Assembly: GCA_023634235.1 (NCBI GenBank)
Contig: JAMKCF010000016.1
Location: 10,352,866 to 10,416,865, forward strand
From: Pisaster brevispinus
Lineage: Eukaryota; Echinodermata; Asteroidea; Forcipulatida; Asteriidae
Direction: 5' to 3'
Length of the DNA: 64,000 bases
Positions 1-12,500 of this stretch are shown piece after piece. The notes under the pieces were generated by a model that saw nothing but the letters and a program-made list of their open reading frames with translations, was not told the origin of the DNA and did no database searches. A program made the translations under genes and the position numbers. Each line of letters starts with the position of its first letter. Position 1 is the first letter of the stretch.

Positions 1-146
1 TAAGGCCCGTAGTCGCATACGACTTCGGGTATGGTTTTGACCTTTGCCACCAGAGCCATATATTGAGAGAGGTGCGACAGATTGCGATTAGAAGCCATTT
101 GGTGTTATAAACTATAACAAAATAAAAACAATAAAACAAAATAGAA

Positions 147-1073
147 CTAGACATGATTGCATTTGTGCACAAATGCCGAGCTGTTTCGTCATAACTTTTC
201 AAATTACTCAACTGAATTTGAAAGGTTTTTTTGTACTCAAAGCAGTTACGACGTATCAAGCCTGTTTAAAAAAGAATTTAGATTATACCACGTTTTATAA
301 GCAATTTATGATTAAAAGGTGCAAAAAATTGAAAAAATCATAAAAAATCACGTGATGACGTCATTATGACGTCATTTCAGAATTTACAAGAACTTGCCAA
401 TATCTAACATCCTACCAAGTTTCAACATGATCGCACTAATACTTCTGGAGTTATACGACTTCAAAAAAGGCACCTTTAATGCCGCGTCACGTGACCCCCG
501 ATGACGTCATCGATTTGAAATTTCACACATGTGATGGCTGCTCGACGATCAACATGTGTGTATATTTTAAAGTGAATACACAAAACTTCACCACACACAT
601 CTTCAAAAAGTCCATTTTGATCAGTTTTCAACCTGCCGCTAGAGGGCGCTCTTGTGTGTTGTGACGTCATTGGTATTTTTTTTTAATTACCCAACCTTGC
701 CAGACAATAACATCGTTGAAAGCAACTTCATAACTATTTCCACTTTTGAAAAACGAGGCACTTCCGGTTTCGACCGGAAGTAGAGGTCATGTGAGGTCAC
801 GTACACTGAATAAAATAAAGACCTAATTTATCCCTATACAATCCCGCAAACAGAAACCTACGGTCTCTTGTGGCTGATTTGTTACGGATTTTCAAATATT
901 TAAAATAGAAAACCTTTAGGATGACGTCACGTGACAGGTGATGACGTCATCATTACGTCATTGTTATATGCAGTGTATTGCACTAATGTCTTTCATCACT
1001 GAAAGTTTCATTGCAATTGCTCTTTAGGAACTATGCAAAAAGCCGCTTAGAACGAATTTTGTCTGAAAAATAC

Positions 1074-1106
<33 letters not shown>

Positions 1107-1172
1107 TAATAAAAAAAAAAACTTTAACAAAAACAAGAGCTGTTTCGCTGCGCTTTGCTGCGAAACAGCTAA
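147..1172 (+). mobile_element. Non-autonomous Helitron/Helentron-like element A
   Basis: Starts A|CTAGACAT and ends CAGCTAA|T. A perfect 18-bp palindrome (GCATTTGTGCACAAATGC) lies at the 5' end. The sequence GAGCTGTTTCG follows it and reappears as the left arm of the 3' terminal hairpin (GCTGTTTCGC...GCGAAACAGC) at 1139-1170. No ORF. Inside are six TGACGTCA octamers, an inverted ACCGGAAG pair at 761-780 and an AGAGGGCGCT block at 641. Terminal CTAA, the A/T target and the asymmetric inverted repeats fit Helitron-class rolling-circle elements. Confidence 0.6.
1080..1120 (+). repeat. Poly-A tract
   Basis: An A-run with a few T interruptions just before the terminal hairpin of element A. Similar tracts are at 6882-6907, 48137-48169 and 55186-55206. 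Confidence 0.9.
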
Positions 1173-3284
1173 TAAAATACATGGGCGAACGGGGTACCAG
1201 ACCAGACTGCGCATTGGGTTGTGCTGCATTTGTGGTAACTTGTGACTAACCAAGTTTTTTATCGTAACATACATTAATCAAATTTAAAGGTGCATTACAG
1301 GATTGTTTTTTGCTAACAAAACAGTTGCTGGCAGTGTAAGCACTTTATGTAATCCACCATATACATAAACTGACAAACCTGTAGAAGTTTGAGATCGATC
1401 GGCCATCTGGGTCACGAGAAAATAGTGAAAAACCGATTACACTTTTGCATGAAATCATTTGAATAGCCAGGCATGGTCCGGGCTTGCAAATTTCCCTGGA
1501 TAGATTTTTGAATATCGCCCTCATGCGTTTCAGCACGGACAGCCGTTGATATACTCGTTCCTAATCGGGCTTTGGAGGTGGCTGTTTGCGGTTGTTATTG
1601 AAAGGCCACCGAAGGGTCATCCGCATAAATAATGAGGCTCTCTTTCATACGCGTACGGCACGTGTGTGGGCATGTGTGTTGCAAACAGCATAGAGGTATA
1701 TTTACTACCTCCGAGCTCCGTGCAATCAGAATGGTCATAAGAATTTGTCATTGTAAACTTGTTAAATACATTCGCTGGTTCGCGCGCCTTCGCTACGTGT
1801 ACAAATTACCTGGAAAACACAAGTTTGGTGGATAAATGCAATCATATCCCTTAAACCCTCTATCGTACAAACTAGTCCAAAACGGTAAAATAATCCTGAA
1901 TATCTATTCCTTCATCATGTCATATTTATTTTACATTCAGAAAACATTTTGCCACGTCATTTTGAGGGTTTTACGACCAGTCTTGGTCAATTTTGTATGG
2001 AGAAATTCCTAAAGTCTACCTGATTTCTGCAAACCGACGGCCGATTGCTTAGTCCAAAACGGATTTGGGAAGTGTACATCCTGACCAACACACTACTCTA
2101 AAAATGTTTGTGATTAGACAAGTTTTTCCAACGTTCTTTAGTTGAAATTCAGACCAATGAAAGATTATTTCACAGCTTCAAAACAGCTGTTGCTAAAACG
2201 TCCGTATCAAAACTTCCGCGGTGTCAACTCTACAACGCATTTTTCTAAAATGATAAATTCATGCACTAATCGGAAGGTTTAACTGGACAAACTTATTTGA
2301 ACAGAATCAATAATGTATACTCTTTCTTCTTGTAAACATTTTGTTCGAAGATAGTGTCACACATTTAAAAAAGAGCAAGATACGTGTTGCTTCTCTTGAA
2401 AATTTGTCACTTGCTGCGTGTACGTTTTTCGTGTGTGGCGATGACATGGACGGTACCACCAATGGTACAGGGTGGAACTGTCTGAGTACCATTATTTAGC
2501 CACAGCGTTGCTCTTTTGTTGTGTTTAAATGTTCTGGAAAGTTAATCAAAATGTCATGAGTGATTTATTTTTAATAAACAAAACAGTAACACGTCGCATT
2601 TTCCTTTCTGTATCGAATTGTTTGCATTAGTAACGTGAGCGTTTTAAATTACACGGAATTAAGACACCCCTGTCCGCACAATGGTATCTTACACGAAACT
2701 GTTCAGGAAGGCGCGCGCAAACCACACTCGATGTGTGTGTGTACTCTTGGTATGAGTTATTTACGTGGGAAAATAAGTTTACACTTCTGTACACTACATC
2801 CGGCCGGACACTAGTCTTGGTTCCAAGACCTTCGCATGGATCAATTCGAACACTCAGAATGAGTTCACTATCCATCGTTGGTAGTTCGCACCGAAATGGA
2901 TCAATTCAAACAACAGAGGGCGTCACTATCCTCGGTTCGATTTCCAGCTTGCGCGAAGGTCTTGGATATCTGGTATGAGGGTGCTTAAGTGTTTCATTGT
3001 TTTCCCCCGACTTTCCGGGGAAGCCAATCAACGATCGAGTTTGCACCTTTTCGTGAATTATTCATGATTCGCCATGTGTTTCTAACAGCTAGCAAGCTAT
3101 GGGACGTTGTTGTGAATGGTATTGTGGCGAAAAGTACCTTCTCGCAAGGAATTATTATAAAGTTAATAAAAAGCATTCTGAAAAGAGCTTGACAGTGGGT
3201 TAGGGTTTGGACTTAAAAATTATCTAGATTATTCTGAAATTGCTTACCTTTTGTTTATAATAATCACTACTCAAAATATATTTT
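1173..3284. other. No gene recognised
   Basis: AT-rich sequence downstream of element A. Short frames here have no signal peptide, domain motif or paired splice sites that I can defend. Confidence 0.5.
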
Positions 3285-3610
3285 GGCATAAAAACTTACT
3301 TGGTAACGAGCAAAGGAGAGCTGTTGATAGTGTATAAAACATTGTGAGAAACGACTCCCTTTGGAGTAACGTAGTTTTTGAGAAAGGGGTAATTTCACTA
3401 AAATATTTGAATCTGAGAAAGACTTCAGGCCTGAGACCTTTTCAGGTATCTGAAAGCACACACATTGTGCAACAAGGGTGTTTTTTCTTTATTATTTTCT
3501 AGCAACTTCGATGACCACCATTGAGCCCAATTTTTCACAGATTTTTTATTTTATGCATATGTTGAGAATACTGGTCTTTGACAATTACCAAACGTGTCTA
3601 GTGCTAACTT
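3285..3610 (+). repeat. Dispersed repeat, longest copy
   Basis: A non-coding family with the core AGAGCTGTTGATAG...AACGACTCCCTTTGGAGTAACGTAG. Partial copies are at about 22020-22130, 41330-41520 and 63520-63642. This copy has the longest 3' part (CAACTTCGATGACC...TTATGCATATGTTGAGA). Confidence 0.65.
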
Positions 3611-6455
3611 AGTCTTTGGTTGTTGAAGGTGTACAGGGAACAGTGAAGGAATGAAGGAATGGTAAACGATAACGCATGAACATAGATTTCCACACACATG
3701 TAGGCTACATGTACGGTAAAAAATAGGCTGGCTAAAATTGTATTACATTTATTTATGCTCTTTGACCTTGCAAAGGAAATTGCATCGTATCTATGCACAG
3801 GGCGCGCGGTATTTGAAAAGCCAGTGAGTCAAAACCGCAAAGAGCAACACGCACACACTGAGACAACCACGCTGGTGCCCGGTATTTGAAACGCTCCTTA
3901 CATATGCAGCAACTTATAAAATACTGTTGGAAGTAGCATGTTGGAGTGATGGCCGAACGAACATGATCAAAACACAGTCTTGAGTTCACCCCTCTTTCTT
4001 TTTGAATTAGGCCTACATATAAAAGATGCAGTAAATTACAAAAGTCCTCATTACATTCGTGTAGTTGCAAAGAAAGGTAAAAGTAAAGAAAGTAGAGTTG
4101 TTATTGCCAACAGTTTATTTTCAGGGCATGTCGAATGGTAGAATAATAAGTATCGTAATTCAGATGCAAAGATAACCTTTTCTAAAATTACATGGCTGAC
4201 ATCGGCAATGTACAAGATTCAAACGTCCATTAAACAATGACCAACCGATAAACCTAACCAACTGCAAGCATATAATTTAGCTTGAGTAATTTCAGAATCA
4301 CTTGCTTAGTGCGTTGATAGCGATGAAGAAGTCATGGTTAATCAAAACGTGAGTGCGCGTGCATACTGCATACAATCATGCTCGATCATGTCGACGACCT
4401 CGTGACATTTCTCATCTTGCTTTTCTTGCAAGCTTGTCATTTTAGTCACTAATATGAATAAAACACGACTTGATGCTTCATGGAAATAACTTGGCCACGC
4501 CTTCTTAAACAAGATATCCAAGACGTTACTACAGACAGTCGTCAACCGAAATTAATTCAAGAAGAAAAGCGCGCCCTCTGTAGGGTTATCACGTTACGTT
4601 ACGAGTATGAGATAGTGACGTCTTGGACCAAGACAAGCCGGACACGTACTACGTGCAGCGGTTCAACCGTGGGAAAATACGCCAGTCTCATAAAAATACT
4701 AATAAGTATCCTTGTAAATGAAGGAAGTTCATCCTTTGTGATTGTCAAGGAACTGGAGCGGTTCTGCGTTTTTAGAGTTGCGCTTTTTGTTAGATAATTA
4801 ATAACAACATGAATAAATTAAAATATCACTGTCAAGTTCATTTCCATATACATTTGTGTCGTACACTCACGATAAAACGAGAGAGGGTCATTTACATAAC
4901 AAAAAGTAACTACCAGGCAGGCCAAGTTCAATATATGAGCAAAGAGTAAACCTGACCATTTTCGAATCAACTGGCCATAGACTGAATTAAAGGAATTCAA
5001 CACTGATTGTGAATGCTGCTTTAGTCTGTGACTGGCCCAAAACTTTATTTTGTTACCCTCTCCATAAAGGGAGTTCTACCTCCATGCCCTCTCACTCATG
5101 ATCATGAGCTCCTCCACTCATGAGCTCCTCAACTTGTACAAATGAAATGAAAATTAGTAGAGCGTCCGTGGAACTATATAGCCTAATACATATTTTGCTC
5201 TGTGAAAAGTACATGGATTATGTGCTGCTTCTTTTTGTTGTGCTCGACGTACGTGCATGTACATGTAGGCCTACGTGTGCGTCTAGCAGAAACGTGGCCA
5301 ACTCTACATGCGACATTTCAATTCAGTTAAAGTACGACGCCATCTCTGCATAATGGAAACTGGTATTTTCATCGACGTGGATAACAGAGATAGCGTCTTT
5401 CTGTGTTCTCTGTTGCACTTTCAGACTGTTTAGGACGCCCTGGTTTTTTAAAAAGATCTTCCATTTTTGCTGATGGTCGATCTGATCGTCCAGACCCGTA
5501 CCCGGCCGAGTGTGGTGTGTGCTACTAGTTGTGTGGGCCGGGGGTGTGTGTGTGACAGCGTTTAAGTTACTCTAGTTCCCTGACCAAATATTCCATGACG
5601 TCTCTTAATAGAAATATAAGTCGGAGATTTTGGGGTCTGGGAGCCAGACTACGTTTAAGTACACAACCTCGTATTCTTGGCTCATCTCCACGGCGGGTTA
5701 ATTTGGTGGCTTATGCGAGCTCAACCATACCAGATTGGCGCGACGAGATCGATCATATTTCAGAACGTCGTTTGCTGCGAACCTAGAAACCGACCGTTCG
5801 CGAATTATTTGCGTGGGCCGAATTGAGAGAAAAAATAAATATTTTTGGTTCTGTGAGGGCAGTATCTACGAAATCGATTCAAAAAATGAATGAAACGCTC
5901 ACTAAGCGATAAACTCCAATCGGGAAATTAGTTTTATTTATTTCTCATTAAATATGACATTTCAGACAGAAACATTTCAAGGGATGTTTTCTACTATCAT
6001 CATCATTAGACCGTGTAAGTTTTATGTAAATCTGTGATCTTAGACGATTTTTGTTCTTACCAATCCTGTAATGTTCTTTTAACTCGCAAATGACTTTAGT
6101 CTGAGTGTATGAAGTTGTTATAAAACTGAAGTGGGATAGCCTATACCCTTCCATCTATCCACCTTGAATTGAATTCCTATCCTGGAACCCCCGGATAACG
6201 TTATCACAAATTATATGTTCTTCTGAAACATTACTCTTTATTCCGTTGTTTCTGGCATGGTTGGCTGCAAATTGCCCCAAATCACCTAAACCTTTACAAG
6301 TTGCTTTATGGATCTCTTTATCTCACAAACCTAACGCACCTGTTAGATAATAAAGGTTTTGCAATGCACGTATGTGTAGCGCCGTAAAAGAACCTACTAT
6401 TACTACTCTGACCGTATTTATCATTCTATCTCAATTTTGTCTCTCATAAAAACAG
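3611..6455. other. Upstream region of gene 1, no confident exon
   Basis: Should contain the gene 1 promoter and first exon if the locus is intact, but nothing here resembles the gene 2 first exon. Only the weak candidate at 5213 was seen. Confidence 0.4.
5213..5274 (+). CDS. Weak candidate signal-peptide exon of gene 1
   Basis: An ATG at 5213 opens a short frame with the hydrophobic run VLLLFVVL followed by a charged and small-residue stretch. A GT at 5275 would leave two bases over, the phase that the EMI exon at 6456 needs. The donor (GTGTGC) is poor and the sequence has no resemblance to the clear first exon of gene 2. The true exon may lie elsewhere upstream. Confidence 0.15.
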
Positions 6456-6575
6456 ACCAAATGAATGCGGCAAAACATTCTCCATCGTCAGTACGAATTC
6501 TAGGACGGTGTACTATACAAAGAAATACAGTTATAATTGCGGAACCTGGGGCTGGAGACGGTGTACAGGCGGAAG
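6456..6575 (+). CDS. Gene 1 exon: EMI domain, first half
   Basis: Opens after an AACAG acceptor and ends at GTGAGC, phase 2 at both sides. It encodes NECGK, a Tyr/Thr-rich beta stretch and CGTWGWRRC. With the next exon this forms an EMI module, the small N-terminal cysteine-rich fold that precedes EGF repeats in EGFL7, MEGF and Draper proteins. The gene 2 exon at 43155 has the same length and phase. Confidence 0.8.
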
Positions 6576-9500
6576 GTGAGCAGTGTTCTTGTCATTTCCG
6601 GGTCATAGTTCAAAGGATAATAGCACTTGATATCTGCAAACTAGCACTTGAACACCCAACACTTTAGATTGGTCGTACTTTGAAAAAAAAAGGTTACATA
6701 ACTGCAGAAGTAGAGACGGCAAAACCTAAAGCGTTTGGTTGGTTAAAAATTGTTGTATTTGCTGAGTAAGGTAACACTGTAAATACACTTTGATAAATTT
6801 TGTGCTGATTATGTAACAGGGTGCCAAACAATTATGAGTTATGAGTTATGGGTAGTGTTTTAAAAAGTACTATGGGGTTGTAAAAAAAAAAAAAAAAAAA
6901 AAAAAAACCGTAGCCGTTGCTGTAGCCGCCTATTCGGAAATGGCCCTATTTCATAAAAGTTATACCGTTAATACATTTTATTAGCGTTATTTTTCTATTG
7001 CATTAACACTGCATTGGCTTGTACACAGCGTTCTGCAGTCACGTTTCTTTTGTTCACTTTTACGATATGGCAATTGTGTTTAGGAGTTAACAGTTCATTA
7101 AAATAGCTGCAAGATTGAAGACAATATAGACAACTCTTTATGTCTGAAGAAGGCAGCTTTGTTTTGGTAATGAAATTTAAAAGAGAAACAATTAAGCAGT
7201 CTCCCGAACGGTAGTTTGAAGAACAGTTCAACTTCAAACGCCATTTTCTCCAAACGCAGAATTGTGGCTTTGGTGCAGATTCGCCACGTAACGATATGCA
7301 ATGGGTCTACATCCCGCTTTGTTACTTTTTTGTTCTGATAGGCGAGCTTCCACCAAAATATATTATCTGGTGACCCAATATTCTACCAGAGTCGAATGCT
7401 GCTCGGGGTGGCGTCGGGATCGCTACGGGCTCTGCTCGATGGGTAAGTTGGCAGAACACTCCCCCTTCCCGCACCCCGGACATGGTTCAAAATAAACCGC
7501 ATGAAGGATTACTTATACTGAAGCTAAGAATGTCTTTACAAATACACTAGACACAAATTAGTGAAGTTGATTTCTATTAGGCTTAATTATGTGACTTCAT
7601 TCATGAACGACCTTGTGGAGTATTTTAGTGCTCACAAAGAGCTAAGATTGGTCTTTACTGTTTATCAATCTTAGTCACAATACAATTCACTATGGCAACA
7701 CTGACAGCTCCTTTGAAAACTAAAAACTGAGTGCTTTTTGAAATCGAGCCCAGGACTGTAATGTTTGAATGTATCGAAGATGCAAGACTATTTACTATAA
7801 TTCACCCGTTTGACTATTAATTTCAATAACAAATCTTTCTATAGGAGTTCATACATAGTAATTAGTTACCAATCACATCATGGATATTTATTAGAGTCAA
7901 TGGTGAGATACAACAGAACGCAAACAAATGCAGCCTTGAAAGCTGTACATGGTCTGTTCGGTAGCAGTCAGCTTCTCAACAAAGCCAAAAGGTCAAAAGT
8001 CTTTTGAAATACATTTTCGCCATTTTGACGCCATCCTTTCGTTGTTTCCTTTCTCTTTAGCAATCTGTTACCCCTCATGCGTCCATGGGACTTGTGTTCG
8101 CCCAAACACCTGTATGTGTAGGCCAGGGTACACTGGTTCAATATGCACCAAAGGTAATTGTGTAAAAATGTCAGTTTGTATAAGAAGTTTGACCACTTTA
8201 CGATAAAACAAATTATAAGCCCCACCAATTTCGCTCAAAAGTATCTTGATATTCTGAAAAAGTTGGACAGTTAATAAAAAAAGTATGTAATTTCTTGAGA
8301 TTCAGACCAAAAAGACGATAAGAGCGTTTTTGTTTACGAAAGAAATCTAGTAACACCGCGTTTAATATTGATTTGAAAATGTGCGGTCGTTATTATACGC
8401 CCAGTAGAAGCTTAACGAACAGAGGAACCTTTCCTTATATGACGTCACGATTTACAGCTTCCATGAGTATGTAGTTTTTTCTATGCGTAATGAGCACACT
8501 ATACATGCAAGTTAACAATGTGCTTGCAATAATGGAAATTAAACGCAAATCGTGATCCATCGGTTAGGAGCGCCGGGCTCAAGCTCACGGTGTTTCTGAT
8601 CAGCAGAGCGTGTTCGAGTCCTGTTCTTGACAGTCTCCTTGACCAAGATGCTTTGCCATAATTGCGTTGTCCTCCGTTTCGGACATTAAGCCGTATGCCT
8701 TGTGTACTAGGATTGGTAGTGCACGTAAAATAACCCAGAACCCTGGAGTTTCTGGTTCCCAGAGCAAGTACCCTCGTTTACACTTACAGGTTTCCTCAGG
8801 CTTGCGAGCTACAGTGAATAAGTTCACTTAAGGTTTACATAAAAAATGAGGCATCCTTGGTTTTATTACCAGAAGAACATAACAAGTATAGTATAATAAT
8901 AACAAGTAGTGACGATAATATATACGTAACACAAAATATATCCTGTGTCCAATCGAATAGATATTTGTATAAAAGTGACGCCTTTGGAGACGTTCAAGTA
9001 ACAGTTTGGCCGTATTTTTGTGCAGATAGATAGATAGATAGATATTACATTTATTTTAATATCGCCATCAAGCTACGTGTGTACATCGTTAAAGCTCAGA
9101 TACATTGTAGCAAAGATATAGTGGGAAACCAGAGAAGCAGTAATGACAATAACAATTTACATGGAAGTTGAATGAAAAATCACAAAACAGGAAAACATTT
9201 ATGCCTAGGGTAAAGCAAAAGCTTTTGTTCCCATTCCTAACGAACAGACAAACAACACACAAACACACCAACCGAATACTATAGCACTGACTAATGGATA
9301 AACATGTAGGTATTAATTAGACAAAACATCACCGGGAATATTGCGTAACTTGTCTAGTCACGTAGACTTCATTAATAGTACATTGTCTAGTTTCTTCTTA
9401 TTTTTCCCCCTTATGATTGACCTTTTTCTTGTTTTCATTTTCTGGATATTTCCTATTTCTCAAGACATCAACGAGTGTATGGTGAAGTCCAACGATGATC

Positions 9501-12500
9501 TCCAATGTCACCACATGTGCATCAATACCATCGGTAGCTATGGATGCGAATGCAACTCTGGATATCTCCTGGACTCTGATCGGCATACGTGCAATGGTAG
9601 GTGCCTACGATTTATAATTGGTCCAGTTCAGTTTTGTAATTTTTGGTTGTGCATGTCCCGCAAACTTGCAACACTTGTTTAACCAGGGGTGCGTTCCACT
9701 TGCGCAAACACATCACAACCGTTTGCGCGAACTGTTTGTGATCGTTTGCGACCGACGAGTGGAACGATTTGTTGCGTACTTCAATAATGGCGGCGCACTG
9801 TAATGGAGATGGCATGGAGACACCGGAGAGTATTTTTGTAGCGTTGGATTTTAGTAGTCTCTTTAATACATCACAACATCAACTTATTAAGTTGTTATTT
9901 CAACTCCACTAAAAAAGAAAAAACAAACAATTGTTTTCATTACAAGAAAAAACCGTCGTCTGCTAACCTTTCGGTTATCTACATGCTGTCCGCCATTTTT
10001 AAAACCACCCACCAACACCTCATAGATACGTTCGCCTACGGTTGCTAACGTTCGCCAACGTTGGCAGCGCACAACTCGTTCCACTCGAAATTGTTTGCAA
10101 ACGTGCGCAAACGTTTGCAACGTTTGCGCAAGTGGAACGCACCCCAGGTGTGGTAGTGACCCACTTTAACTGACGTCATCATCATACTAATCCTGTTGCA
10201 CCATTTTTCGAGTCAATGTGTGCGTGTAGTGCATTTCGTAAATTTAACCCAACTTTTTGTAAAGCTGTTTAACAGAAGGAATATGTCAACCCGGAATATT
10301 AAAAAAAATATCGCTCGGGTAAAAACTATATCTATTACCCATCGTTTCGTTTTTGTTTGAGCGAACTCCACTTCGTCACCCTTGAAAATACACGATTTGT
10401 AGAGTGTCGTGGCTGAGCGGTTAAGAGCACTTGACCCAAGCTTTGGTGTTTCTGATCAGCAGAGTGTTGGTTCGAGTCCCGGTTGTGGCACTTGTGTCAT
10501 TGAGCAAGATACTTTATCACTAGTGCTTTGTTCTTTAGATGGCACATGATGCTGTAGGTCTCTTGTACTAACATTCGGTACTGCACGAAAAAAGAACCCA
10601 GGCAGAACACTTATCGTGGGAGAATTGTGGTAAATCCCGGTGTTTCTGGTCCCCACAGCAAGCATCATTGTTTACAGGTTTCCTCAGGCTTGAAAACTGC
10701 AGTGTTTAAGTCCACTTATTAGGCGTCCTTGGTTTGATCAGTAGAAATATTATATACTACTAATAATTATTTCTCCGTGAAATGAAATAAATATGAATGA
10801 TTAAATTTTAACCACTACAGATGTTGATGAATGCTCGATGACTCGCACAAATCTATGTCACCACAAATGCTACAATACTGGCGGTAGCTACAGCTGTGGT
10901 TGTTACGACGGATACACGTTGGATCCCAACGGATTAGAGTGTAGCGGTATGTTTTTTTTCTTTTCATGAACAATGTAATAAGCTTCACGGTGAGAATTGA
11001 CCCGGATCCGGTCCCGTGTGGCCTTATCCATTTGTGGGTTAGGTATACGTTCCGGATTCTGCGTCAAAATGGCCAGGAAAAGAGTCAAAATGGCGCAGAT
11101 CTGGGAATGGATTAAACCGCTGGGGACACGGGGAGTTTTAATAAGAGCATATTCTGGATGAGTCTGTTTCAAGGATATTGTGCTTGGTTAGGGGTGATTC
11201 ATTTAAACTGATTATTGTTTATATTAAATCTGAAAGCTCATTTAAATCACAGTTCATACAAGTGCCGATCATCTGGGGAAATATGTCCGTATGTAATACT
11301 ATTAGAGTAGATGAAGACCCTGATTCGATGCCACATTCGAACTCGGCCCGGGATGAGCGTACACAACTTCCTGTCTAAAAAAACAAAACCCAACCAACCA
11401 ACCAAACAAACAGTCATCGAAATACCCACAAAAGTTGTGTGATATCTTCACAGTTGATTGTTTGGTCCGTTGTAACCTATACAAATATGCGAATACACCA
11501 ACGCTCACTAAAACAATGTGTTAAAAACAGAAAGTATAGACCATGCTTTACCTTTTTATCTTTAGAAAAAAGAGTGACCATGTACATGCCAGGGTCCTTT
11601 TGGCAGGCAAGATAGGTTACATGGTCAAATAGGGAAATTTTACATTTTGTGTTATTCTTTCCACATAACTTCAAGAGGTACAACTAAAACCAGCTGTGTT
11701 TTGAGATCTGGCAAATGGGAAATTTTACATTCTTTGTCCTACTTTCCACATAAATTCAGCAGTTAGAAACAAAACCAGCTGCATAAGTCTAGAGATTTTC
11801 CCCTTTTCCCAAACCAACAGTTGATAAAAAAGACAGTGAAGTATTCAAAAAAGTTTGCTTCCAGTGATGAGGTGTGTACAAATCGTTCAAGCAGGACGTC
11901 CAGGCTCTATGGCTCTTTTGTAAAAAATTGTGATGTCACGGGTCACATGGTCTAATCTTGGGAGAGACATCTAAGTTGGCATTCTTATCAGATAAATTTG
12001 TCAAAAGTTACAAGTTGTACGGTTTATTTTAAGGGGAAAACATGGCATAATTTGAATCAAAAATACCCCAAACAGTCCTGTATCAAACCTTTACGAAATG
12101 GTTGCAAGTTTAAACTTTTTTTGTTCTCTTGTTATAAAGACCGTAACGAATGCGAAGAGGATCCAATGGCTTGTGAGCAGCTGTGCATGAACAAACAAGG
12201 AGCATTCAGCTGTGGTTGCGAAAAAGGATATGAGCTGTATGGTACCCGGCAATGCTTAGGTAATACAGGAGGAAAAGCTAGGTCCATTATTTTTTAAAAT
12301 TGCTTCATAGATGCTAAATTTGTACTTGGGAATAAAGAATAGTGTTTTGTTTACCATTGCACCGATATGTGCTAAGCACTGTATACTCTGTAATTTTCCG
12401 TTTCCTGTGACATTCTTTATCCCCGATCCAAATGAATTTAACATCTGTAATTGTTGGGGTACCCGCTGCTAAAATATATAACTCGAACTGCCTCTAGCTA

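Noticed and set aside
10401..10500. Possible functional tRNA gene (GTGGCTGAGCGGTTAAG with GGTTCGAGTCC)
   Set aside because: The acceptor stem does not pair properly, and the same unit with a long shared body recurs at least seven times in introns, so it is a SINE head.
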